Shown here: positions 51,450 through 59,043 of the stretch, piece after piece | Numbering within the stretch: position 1 is the stretch's first letter | Layout: every line of letters starts with the position of its first letter | DNA from: Flavobacterium aquicola | GTDB taxonomy: Bacteria; Bacteroidota; Bacteroidia; Flavobacteriales; Flavobacteriaceae | NCBI RefSeq assembly: GCF_003385115.1 | Contig: NZ_QUNI01000003.1 | Location: forward strand, 62,001-126,000 | Direction of reading: 5' to 3' | DNA: 64,000 nt | The notes under the pieces: generated by a model | Databases searched by the model: none | Told to the model about the DNA's origin: nothing | What the model saw: the letters and a program-made list of their open reading frames with translations, nothing else | Program-made: the position numbers and the translations under genes

Positions 51450-52433
51450 TTAAAGTTCATTTTTGTTAAGTGAAAATTTAAATACAAAATCCAATGAAAT
51501 TACATGTTCAAATTGTGAGTTAGAAGAATCATTTAGATTCAGAAGGCTTTGATTATAATTTAATCCTAAATAAAATACTGGACTAATTTGATAATAACTA
51601 TTTATTGTGGCGCCTAGTGCCTTATTAGTTTTGGTAGTAGTTTCATAATCTTCATAGTTTTCATCATTTTCAATATCTTTACTCCAGCGATTTTTAGTAT
51701 AATTTACACCATAGCCAACTGAAAATCTTTTGAACTTATGATTGTGTGTTAAATTAAAACTAACAGATCTTAATTCACCAAAACTTATATCCGGAAACGG
51801 CACAGGAATTGGCAGTTCATAATCAAAAGCTGCTCTAAAATTAGCTGAAAAATAGTTTTTGTTAGTGTAGAAATATTCAACACCAGCAGAAAATCCAAAA
51901 AAGCCAGTGCTGTTTACTGCAGATTCACCCACCGGTTCCGCATAAAAATTATTTACATAGGGAATCCCTGTTATGAAGTTAATTTGACCTTTTTTAGTTG
52001 TATACTCTTTAGTTAAATAATGTTTGAAATTTTCAAAACGCTTTGCTCTGTCTGTTTTAATAATGCTAATAGAATCATGAATATCTAAAAAAATACTATC
52101 TTGATATGAGAATCTCTTCTGATTTGTGAAATCAGTTATGTAACCAAGGGCAAAAAAATCAATGAATAGCAAATTTCCGTATAAAAACTTAGCATTTATA
52201 TATGGTTTAAGAGTATACTTTTTATTCAGGCTATCCGAAATTAATTCAATTGGTAAATCTTTTTTAGATCTTTTAACACGTATTTGAGCAGGTAAGTTAT
52301 AGACACTGTCATTAATTTTTAAAGTAGCATTTGATGCATTTGTTGCTATCGATAACATGTGATCTTTTTTATTAAAAATAGTAGCACACGAACCTAATGA
52401 CAGCATGAATAATAACAATGCGATTTTTTTCAT
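51450..52433 (-). CDS. Hypothetical lipoprotein with PEGA-like start and barrel-like end
   Basis: This 327-residue protein has a lipobox LSLGSCATIFNKK. Residues 25-60 (NASNATLKINDSVYNLPAQIRVKRSKKDLP, by its order) resemble a PEGA-type surface repeat. The rest has alternating hydrophobic strands with Asn/Tyr turns (FSAGVEYFYTNKNYFSANF) suggesting an outer-membrane beta structure. No family was recognised with certainty. It is monocistronic, upstream of no obvious partner, with the ahcY terminator after the next intergenic gap. Confidence 0.6.
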   Translation of the reverse strand: MKKIALLLFMLSLGSCATIFNKKDHMLSIATNASNATLKINDSVYNLPAQIRVKRSKKDLPIELISDSLNKKYTLKPYINAKFLYGNLLFIDFFALGYITDFTNQKRFSYQDSIFLDIHDSISIIKTDRAKRFENFKHYLTKEYTTKKGQINFITGIPYVNNFYAEPVGESAVNSTGFFGFSAGVEYFYTNKNYFSANFRAAFDYELPIPVPFPDISFGELRSVSFNLTHNHKFKRFSVGYGVNYTKNRWSKDIENDENYEDYETTTKTNKALGATINSYYQISPVFYLGLNYNQSLLNLNDSSNSQFEHVISLDFVFKFSLNKNEL

Positions 52434-52527
52434 ACTTATTAAAATAGAGGTAGAGGTTTTTTAAAAATTTTAGACTGCTAAAATATAAATTTTCAACTCT
52501 AAATACGCTACCTGCTTTTTTATTTAA

Positions 52528-52557
52528 TAAAAAAACCCTCACATCACTGTAAGGGTT
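52528..52557 (-). terminator. Terminator of ahcY
   Basis: On the minus strand AACCCT pairs with AGGGTT around 12 bases and is followed by seven T. Confidence 0.75.
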
Positions 52558-52601
52558 CTATATCTTAAATCATAAATCGCCAATCAGCAATCTAAAATCT
52601 T

Positions 52602-53918
52602 CTAGTATCTATAATATTCTGGTTTGAAAGGACCTTGAACTTCAACGCCGATATAAGCAGCTTGATCGTCACGTAAAACTTCCAATTCAACTCCTAATTT
52701 AGCCAAGTGCAAAGCAGCAACTTTCTCATCCAAATGTTTTGGTAACATGTACACTTCATTTTTGTATGCAGCACTGTTTTTCCATAATTCGATTTGAGCC
52801 AAAGTCTGGTTTGTAAATGAGTTACTCATTACAAAACTTGGGTGACCTGTTGCACAGCCAAGGTTTACCAAACGGCCTTCAGCCAAAATGATAATGTCAT
52901 TTCCGTTGATAGTATATTTGTCAACTTGTGGTTTGATTTCGATTTTTGAAGCACCGTGAGTTTTGTTCAACCAGGCCATGTCAATTTCGTTATCAAAGTG
53001 CCCGATGTTACAAACAACAGTTTTGTCTTTCATTTGTTCGAAATGACGGCCAAGAACGATATCTTTATTTCCAGTAGTTGTAATGATGATATCAGCATTA
53101 GCAATTACGGTATCTAATTTTTTAACTTCATAACCGTCCATTGCAGCTTGTAAAGCACAAATTGGATCGATTTCAGTAACAGTTACGATAGAACCAGCAC
53201 CTCTAAAAGAAGCAGCAGTTCCTTTTCCAACATCACCGTATCCACAAACGATTACTCTTTTTCCAGCTAACATTAAGTCAGTTGCACGACGAACAGCATC
53301 AACTGCAGATTCTTTACATCCGTATTTGTTATCAAATTTAGATTTAGTAACAGAGTCATTAATGTTGATTGCAGGCATTGGAAGAGTTCCAGCTTTTACT
53401 CTTTCGTAAAGTCTGTGAACACCAGTAGTAGTTTCTTCAGACAATCCTTTAATTCCAGGAACCAATTCTGGGAAACGATCGATAACCATGTTAGTTAAAT
53501 CTCCACCATCATCAAGGATCATGTTCAATGGTTTTCTGTCTTCACCAAAGAATAAAGTCTGCTCGATACACCAGTCAAAAGATTCTTCGTCAAGACCTTT
53601 CCAAGCATAAACTGAAATTCCAGCAGCAGCAATAGCAGCAGCAGCCTGATCCTGAGTAGAGAAAATGTTACATGAAGACCAAGTAACTTCAGCACCAAGA
53701 GCGATTAAAGTTTCGATCAAAACTGCAGTTTGGATAGTCATGTGCAGACATCCAGCGATACGCGCACCAGCAAGTGGCTGCTCATCTTTATATTCAGCAC
53801 GAAGCGCCATTAAACCTGGCATTTCAGCTTCAGCCAATTCAATTTCTTTTCTTCCCCAAGCCGCTAGAGAAATGTCTTTTACTTTGAAAGCCACATATGG
53901 CGTAGTCGTTGTACTCAT
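52602..53918 (-). CDS. ahcY: Adenosylhomocysteinase
   Basis: This 438-residue protein is full-length, with [17 protein letters not shown], the NAD-binding [11 protein letters not shown], the [10 protein letters not shown] strand, [13 protein letters not shown] and the C-terminal FKPEYYRY that reaches into the neighbouring subunit. It cleaves S-adenosylhomocysteine to adenosine and homocysteine, keeping methylation going. It is monocistronic. A TAAATTTG -7 element lies on the minus strand at 53959-53952. No S-adenosylhomocysteine riboswitch is visible in the short leader. Confidence 0.97.
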   Translation of the reverse strand: MSTTTTPYVAFKVKDISLAAWGRKEIELAEAEMPGLMALRAEYKDEQPLAGARIAGCLHMTIQTAVLIETLIALGAEVTWSSCNIFSTQDQAAAAIAAAGISVYAWKGLDEESFDWCIEQTLFFGEDRKPLNMILDDGGDLTNMVIDRFPELVPGIKGLSEETTTGVHRLYERVKAGTLPMPAININDSVTKSKFDNKYGCKESAVDAVRRATDLMLAGKRVIVCGYGDVGKGTAASFRGAGSIVTVTEIDPICALQAAMDGYEVKKLDTVIANADIIITTTGNKDIVLGRHFEQMKDKTVVCNIGHFDNEIDMAWLNKTHGASKIEIKPQVDKYTINGNDIIILAEGRLVNLGCATGHPSFVMSNSFTNQTLAQIELWKNSAAYKNEVYMLPKHLDEKVAALHLAKLGVELEVLRDDQAAYIGVEVQGPFKPEYYRY

Positions 53919-53951
53919 TTATAGTATATTTGTATAATTGTAAAATTTTTG

Positions 53952-53959
53952 CAAATTTA
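53952..53959 (-). promoter_or_regulatory. Promoter -7 element of ahcY
   Basis: TAAATTTG on the minus strand, 33 bases before the ahcY start codon, fits TAnnTTTG. Confidence 0.6.
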
Positions 53960-54052
53960 CATAATAACTTATGATTTAAAAAGCGTTCGGGAATATTTAT
54001 GATTTGTTTAATTTCGTAATCTTTTGAATTTTAAGGAAATAATTTTATTTGA

Positions 54053-54149
54053 AGCTAATCCTGCTGTCCACTATATCTTTTGTGGTCTCATTAGAAAAAA
54101 CGATACCATAAAAGGGAATTGTGAAAACAATTCAAGCATCAGGGCTAAA
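54053..54149 (-). repeat. Dispersed palindromic repeat A, diverged copy (A5)
   Basis: On the minus strand the order TAGCCCTGATGCTTGAATTG, CCCTTTTATGG, ACAAAAGATATAGTGGACAG and CAGGATTAGCT keeps the outline of the family (AGCCC-GAT...CTTTT-loop-AAAAGAT...GGA-AGC-GGATTAGCT) with many substitutions. It occupies the gap between ahcY and the phosphopantetheinyl transferase gene. Confidence 0.65.
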
Positions 54150-54226
54150 AACACCAGATAGTCAATAATAAGTTTTGTTTCAAAAATGATAATTTATAAT
54201 TCACCATTTATAATATTAAAAAAAGA

Positions 54227-54859
54227 ATGCCTTTATTCAAAACTATAAACGTCAATCCTACAACACAAATCCTGATTTGGAAAGTTACTGAATCCTTTGA
54301 TGAATTAGTGGACAAAGTAGTTTTAAAAGAAAAAACACAGCTTAGGCTAAACGGAATGAAATCCGAAATGCATCAACGTGCTTTCTTAAGTGTGCGTATG
54401 CTGATTCAAGAAATAGGAATTTCAGATTATGATCTGCATTATGATGAATTTGGGAAACCGTATTTAGATGACCATCGTTACATTTCAATTACACATTCTC
54501 ACAATTTTGCTTCGATAATCATAAGTGAAGAAACGGTTGGAATTGATATGGAACTGCAGCGTGAAAAAATTATCCGCATTGCCGATAAATTCATTGATTA
54601 TGAATTCGATTATTTAAAAGGAGAACCTTTAGAGCAATACATAAAAAAACTTACCGTAATCTGGGGCGCCAAAGAAGCGATCTTTAAAATTAGGAACGAA
54701 AAAGGCATCAGTTTCAAAGATCATATTCGGGTAAAACCATTTGCTTTATCCCAAAAACAAACGCAAGCTTGTCTTCTTTTTGATGATTTAGAGATAAAGT
54801 TTCAGGTAAATTATCTGGAAATAGAAAACTTCACTTTGGTTTACGCTTTTGAAAAATAG
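54227..54859 (+). CDS. 4'-phosphopantetheinyl transferase superfamily protein
   Basis: This 210-residue protein of the Sfp type has GKPYLDDHRYISITHSHNF, VGIDMELQREKI with the Mg-binding Asp/Glu, and VIWGAKEAIFKI (WxxKEA). It transfers the phosphopantetheine arm from CoA to carrier proteins. In Bacteroidota lacking AcpS this type can serve fatty acid synthesis. Another target is possible because no carrier protein is encoded nearby. It is followed at 85 bp by the GGGP-synthase-like gene, with a TACCTTTG -7 element at 54916 between them. Confidence 0.92.
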   Translation: MPLFKTINVNPTTQILIWKVTESFDELVDKVVLKEKTQLRLNGMKSEMHQRAFLSVRMLIQEIGISDYDLHYDEFGKPYLDDHRYISITHSHNFASIIISEETVGIDMELQREKIIRIADKFIDYEFDYLKGEPLEQYIKKLTVIWGAKEAIFKIRNEKGISFKDHIRVKPFALSQKQTQACLLFDDLEIKFQVNYLEIENFTLVYAFEK

Positions 54860-54943
54860 TTATCAGTCAGAAATACTGAATTTCTGGAAGAAAATATTTT
54901 TGTGCATCTTTGCGTTACCTTTGAGATCTTTCTGAAATAATTT

Positions 54944-55669
54944 ATGACATCAATTTATACCCAAATTCTTCAATCCAAGCTTGAAAAGCGAAAATTGCTC
55001 GCAATACTTTTAGATCCTGATAAAATTCATTGGGATGATTTGGGATATTTAATCGAAAAAATCAATCAGTCGCCAGCAACCCATATTTTTATTGGCGGAA
55101 GCCATGTTGAAAATAATATTCTGGACGATCTGATTATTACGTTAAAGCAAAAAATAAACTTGCCTATTGTTCTTTTTCCTGGAAATCCATCTCAAATTTC
55201 AAATCACGCAGACGCTATCTTGTTTTTGTCTTTAATTTCAGGGCGAAACTCAGATTATTTGATTGATCATCAAGTAGAAGCTGCGCCAATTTTAAAGAAA
55301 ACAAAACTCGAAATAATTTCAACAGGATATATGCTTATAGAAAGCGGGGGAGAAACTGCTGTAGAACGTATTAGTAAAACTAAACCGCTGGACAGAACCA
55401 ATCTCGATTTCGCTCTCGCTACCGCTCAAGCAGGAGAAATGTTGGGCAATAAATTAATTTATTTAGAAGCAGGGAGCGGGGCCAAACAAGCTGTTCCTTT
55501 GGAAATGATTCAGAAAATCGCACAAAATATTGAAATTCCGCTTATTGTTGGCGGCGGGATTATAGAATTGCAGGGAATTCAAAATGCCTACAAAGCCGGA
55601 GCTGACCTAGTTGTTATAGGAACAGCGTTTGAAAATGATGCCGATTTTTTTAATATGGATAAAAAATAA
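54944..55669 (+). CDS. Geranylgeranylglyceryl/heptaprenylglyceryl phosphate synthase-like protein
   Basis: This 241-residue TIM barrel has LLAILLDPDKIHWDD, HIFIGGSHVENN, IVLFPGNPSQIS, IYLEAGSGAKQAVP and IPLIVGGGI. These are the glycerol-1-phosphate and prenyl-binding motifs of the GGGPS/PcrB family. Bacteroidota members make prenylglyceryl ethers resembling archaeal lipids in vitro, while the cellular product is unclear. It lies 5 bp before pnuC, so they are cotranscribed, though no functional link is apparent. Confidence 0.93.
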   Translation: MTSIYTQILQSKLEKRKLLAILLDPDKIHWDDLGYLIEKINQSPATHIFIGGSHVENNILDDLIITLKQKINLPIVLFPGNPSQISNHADAILFLSLISGRNSDYLIDHQVEAAPILKKTKLEIISTGYMLIESGGETAVERISKTKPLDRTNLDFALATAQAGEMLGNKLIYLEAGSGAKQAVPLEMIQKIAQNIEIPLIVGGGIIELQGIQNAYKAGADLVVIGTAFENDADFFNMDKK

Positions 55670-55674
55670 AATAT

Positions 55675-56307
55675 ATGTTTGACTACTTGTTCGCACAGTA
55701 CAATGAATATCCAATTCACGAAGTTTACTTAGAACTTACTGCAGTTTTTTTTGGGCTGTGGAGTGTTTGGTGCGCCAAGAAGGATCATATTTGGGTTTTT
55801 CCAACAGGGCTGATAAGTACATCAATTTATGCATATTTACTTTGGCAATGGAGTCTTCTGGGAGATTCTATGATTAATGTGTATTATTTTATAATGAGCA
55901 TTTATGGATGGTATCATTGGACTAGGAAAAAGGATAATATCGATGAATTTCCAATTTCAACGATGAACGGTAAAGAGAGGATAATGGCTGTGATTATTTT
56001 TGTATTAACTGTTGTTTTTGTGGTCATTGTGTATCTTTATTTTAATAAATTTGCCAGCTGGTATTCCTATTTGGACACCATATTGACAGCGATATTTTTT
56101 GTTGGAATGTGGCTGATGGCCAAAAGAAAAATCCAAAACTGGATTTTTTGGATTGTAGGAGATTTACTTTCTATACCGCTTTATTTGGCAAAAGGATATA
56201 CCTTTACAAGCTTTCAATATATAATATTTACAATTATTGCCGTTTACGGTTATTTAGAATGGAAGAAAATCTTAAACAGCTCACAAAATCTGGAGCTTCA
56301 CCAATAA
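55675..56307 (+). CDS. pnuC: PnuC-family vitamin transporter
   Basis: This 210-residue protein has about seven hydrophobic helices. It contains the PnuC blocks GLWSVWCAKKDHIWVFPTGLIS, NVYYFIMSIYGWYHW and a final WKKI tail. PnuC proteins take up nicotinamide riboside by facilitated diffusion. Relatives called PnuT carry thiamine. The next gene encodes a NadR-like kinase, arguing for nicotinamide riboside. The TPP riboswitch and receptor further down argue for thiamine. The final 49 bases overlap the kinase gene. Confidence 0.92.
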   Translation: MFDYLFAQYNEYPIHEVYLELTAVFFGLWSVWCAKKDHIWVFPTGLISTSIYAYLLWQWSLLGDSMINVYYFIMSIYGWYHWTRKKDNIDEFPISTMNGKERIMAVIIFVLTVVFVVIVYLYFNKFASWYSYLDTILTAIFFVGMWLMAKRKIQNWIFWIVGDLLSIPLYLAKGYTFTSFQYIIFTIIAVYGYLEWKKILNSSQNLELHQ

Positions 56308-58385
56308 TAAAAATTGCCGTTTTTGGGCCGGAATCTACAGGTAAAACTACTTTGGCTACACAGCTTGCAGAGTATTATCAAACAGTTTGGGTTCCCGAAT
56401 TTGCTCGTGGCTATCTACAGGAGAAATTAGATAGCGGCCGTGGCATTTGTGATATTGACGATATGCTGCCTATTGCTTATGGACAGACAAAACTGGAAAA
56501 TGAGAGTGCATTAATTGCGAATAAATATCTTTTTTGTGATACTAATTTGTTAGTAACAAAAGTCTTTTCTGAACTGTATTATAATTTTTGTGATTCGTTA
56601 TTGGATAAGGCTGCCCGTACGCATCAATACGATTTGTTTTTTTTGACGGATATTGATGTGCCTTGGGAAGACGATGGTTTGAGAGACAGTCCAGAAGGAA
56701 GGGAAAGCGTTTTTGAAGTCTTTAAACAATCTTTGATTGATAATAAAAAACCTTTTATTACTATTTCTGGAGATAAAGAAACCCGCTTAAAAAAAGCTAT
56801 CAGTATTGTAGAGGATTTAACGATGGCTTTGCAGATGGGATTTACCTCTACTGATTTTTTACAAATTCATCACCACGGCATTCCGCTGGAAAATGTAAAA
56901 AGACAGCTTCGTATTTTCAATGAAGGAATTCAGAAAATTATTTTGGTAAATCCTGCAACTATAAATAATGGGATTCTAAAATTATCGGATACTGATTTTG
57001 AACAAAAAGTCAATTTTTTTGATGCCAATAAATCAAACCTAAAATTGCAAAAATTTGTTCCTGCATCTGGTGCAGCCACAAGAATGTTTAAATTTCTAAA
57101 TACTTTTTTGAATGATTTCGATTTAGGAAATGAAACTATTAATGCTTACATCAATAGAAAAAAAGATACTGAATTGTCTCTTTTTATCGTTGGGATGGAT
57201 AAGTTTCCTTTTTTTGCAGCAGTAGATAAAAAATTACAGGAAATATATCCTAATTTTAATACGTTAGCTCGTGACTATAAAAATTATTATTTTATAAAGA
57301 CACTTTTGTCGGCTCAATATTTTGATTTTGCTAACAAGCCTAAGGGAGTTCTTCCTTTTCATAAGTACCCTGCATCAATTGCCACTCCGATTGAAGAACA
57401 TTTACATGAATGTGCTTTTTATGCTACAGCTAATAATGAATCAAGTTTGCATTTAACGGTTTCTGAGAATCATCAAGATCAGTTTGAAGATATTATAAAA
57501 GAAGTAAAAAATAAAATTGAAATAAAATCAAATTCAAGTATTGAAGTCAGTTATTCGTTTCAAAAAAAGGGAACTGACACTATTGCTGTAGATTTAAAGA
57601 ATAAACCATTTCGTGATGAGAGGGGAATGTTAGTTTTTCGGCCTGGCGGGCACGGAGCTTTAATTGAAAATCTAAATGGAATTGATTCTGATATTGTTTT
57701 TGTTAAGAATATAGATAATGTAATTCAAAATAATGTTCATAAGATTTCCTTCTATAAAAGAGGGTTGGCTGGGATTTTATTAGAACTTCAAAATCAAATT
57801 TTCTTATATTTAAAGGAATTAGATGAACTTGAAATAAATTGTGAAAAAATAGATGAGATTTTGATTTTTCTCAAAGAACAATTAAGTATTGAGGTGAATG
57901 AAGATTTTTATAAATTCAAACTTAAAAACCAAGTCAGTAAATTAAAAGAAATATTGGATAAACCTATTCGTGTTTGCGGGATGGTCAAAAATGAGGGAGA
58001 ACCTGGCGGGGGGCCTTTTTGGGTAAGAGGAGTTGATGGCAGGCTAACATTGCAGATCGTTGAAACTTCGCAAATTGATTTAAAAAATAGTGAACAATCG
58101 AAACTACTCGGAAATGCTACTCATTTTAATCCCGTAGATTTGGTTTGCGGATTAAAGAATTATCAAAATCAAAAGTTCGATTTACGACAGTTTATAGATC
58201 CAGAAAGTGGTTTTATTGTATATAAAAATCATGCTGGGATTGATTTAAAATCCTATGAACTTCCTGGACTGTGGAATGGTGCAATGGCCAATTGGCTTAC
58301 TGTTTTTGTTGAAGTTCCTCTGTTTACTTTTAATCCCGTAAAAACAGTTAATGATCTATTAAAACAGGCTCATCAGCCATTATAG
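56259..58385 (+). CDS. Fusion of NadR-like ribosylnicotinamide kinase and DUF4301 protein
   Basis: The protein has 708 residues from the ATG at 56259. Residues 1-190 are a P-loop kinase with VFGPESTGKTTLA (Walker A), WVPEFARGYL and LTDIDVPWEDDGLRDSPEGR, the NadR kinase/AAA_28 pattern. From about residue 200 the text changes to DUF4301: IHHHGIPLENVKRQL, KFVPASGAATRMFKFL, RDERGMLVFRPGGHGALIEN and CGMVKNEGEPGGGPFWV. I know the two parts as separate proteins in relatives; here one uninterrupted frame joins them. An upstream in-frame start at 56109 would lie inside pnuC and is rejected. The kinase would trap the nucleoside imported by PnuC. The DUF4301 role is unknown. Confidence 0.85.
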   Translation: MEENLKQLTKSGASPIIKIAVFGPESTGKTTLATQLAEYYQTVWVPEFARGYLQEKLDSGRGICDIDDMLPIAYGQTKLENESALIANKYLFCDTNLLVTKVFSELYYNFCDSLLDKAARTHQYDLFFLTDIDVPWEDDGLRDSPEGRESVFEVFKQSLIDNKKPFITISGDKETRLKKAISIVEDLTMALQMGFTSTDFLQIHHHGIPLENVKRQLRIFNEGIQKIILVNPATINNGILKLSDTDFEQKVNFFDANKSNLKLQKFVPASGAATRMFKFLNTFLNDFDLGNETINAYINRKKDTELSLFIVGMDKFPFFAAVDKKLQEIYPNFNTLARDYKNYYFIKTLLSAQYFDFANKPKGVLPFHKYPASIATPIEEHLHECAFYATANNESSLHLTVSENHQDQFEDIIKEVKNKIEIKSNSSIEVSYSFQKKGTDTIAVDLKNKPFRDERGMLVFRPGGHGALIENLNGIDSDIVFVKNIDNVIQNNVHKISFYKRGLAGILLELQNQIFLYLKELDELEINCEKIDEILIFLKEQLSIEVNEDFYKFKLKNQVSKLKEILDKPIRVCGMVKNEGEPGGGPFWVRGVDGRLTLQIVETSQIDLKNSEQSKLLGNATHFNPVDLVCGLKNYQNQKFDLRQFIDPESGFIVYKNHAGIDLKSYELPGLWNGAMANWLTVFVEVPLFTFNPVKTVNDLLKQAHQPL

Positions 58386-58388
58386 GAA

Positions 58389-58793
58389 ATGGAAATTCAA
58401 GCCATTCTTTCAGAACTGAAATATAGAGCGGTTAGAAGCAGCGGTGCTGGAGGACAAAATGTTAATAAAGTTTCGTCCAAGGTTGTGCTGACTTTTGATC
58501 TGCGCAATTCAATGGCATTATCCGAAGAGGAAAAATTAGTTTTGGAAACCAATTTAAAGCACAGATTAACTTCAGATTTGATTTTGATTCTGAATTGTGA
58601 TGAAGACCGAAGCCAGCTCAAAAATAAAGAAATAGTTACCAAACGATTTTTGGATATTTTAAAGAAAGGATTGTATGTCCCGAGAGAACGCAAGCCCACC
58701 AAAATTCCAAAAGCTGCAATAAGAAAAAGAATTAAAGACAAAAAGAATATTTCTGAAATTAAGCAGTCACGCAGAAAACCCAATTTAGACTAA
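58389..58793 (+). CDS. arfB: Ribosome-rescue peptidyl-tRNA hydrolase ArfB
   Basis: This 134-residue protein is a release-factor domain 3 with RSSGAGGQNVNKVSSKV (the GGQ loop that hydrolyses peptidyl-tRNA) and a basic C-tail (RERKPTKIPKAAIRKRIKDK, then KQSRRKPN) that enters the empty mRNA channel of stalled ribosomes. There is no codon-recognition domain, as expected. It starts 3 bp after the fusion gene. Confidence 0.95.
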   Translation: MEIQAILSELKYRAVRSSGAGGQNVNKVSSKVVLTFDLRNSMALSEEEKLVLETNLKHRLTSDLILILNCDEDRSQLKNKEIVTKRFLDILKKGLYVPRERKPTKIPKAAIRKRIKDKKNISEIKQSRRKPNLD

Positions 58794-58850
58794 TGTTTTT
58801 ATTGGAATTTGATTTTTGAAATTGTTATTGATTTTTGCAATTTTTAATAT

Positions 58851-58858
58851 TACTTTTG
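58851..58858 (+). promoter_or_regulatory. Promoter -7 element before the TPP riboswitch
   Basis: TACTTTTG with ATTG 20 bp upstream (58827-58830) fits the Bacteroidota promoter. Transcription would start at the first bases of the riboswitch. Confidence 0.65.
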
Positions 58859-58865
58859 CATTGTC

Positions 58866-58938
58866 TCAAAGGGGTGCTCTAAATAACGAGCTGAGATCAT
58901 ACCCAAAGAACCTGGGCAGGTAATGCTGCCAAGGGAAA
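58866..58938 (+). ncRNA. TPP riboswitch (THI element)
   Basis: The conserved core is present in order: AAAGGGGTGCTC, CGAGCTGAGAT (CUGAGA bulge), ACCCAAAGAACCTGGGCAGG and TAATGCTGCCAAGGGA. The P1, P2/P3 and P4/P5 arms pair as in the known TPP aptamer. It precedes a TonB-dependent receptor gene by about 105 bases. No clear intrinsic terminator follows, so control may act on translation start. Confidence 0.95.
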
Positions 58939-59043
58939 AAACGACAAAAAAATAGCGTTTACACTATCTATTTGCCGTAGAACAGCCATTTATTAATTTA
59001 AACAAAAGAATAATTACCCCTTTTATTCGTAAATCATTTACGG

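Noticed and set aside
54053..54149. S-adenosylhomocysteine riboswitch upstream of ahcY
   Set aside because: The sequence fits the dispersed repeat A and lies beyond the mapped -7 element, outside the ahcY leader.
56109..56258. 50-codon N-terminal extension of the kinase/DUF4301 fusion
   Set aside because: It lies within pnuC in another frame and its translation is not protein-like; the kinase starts naturally at 56259.
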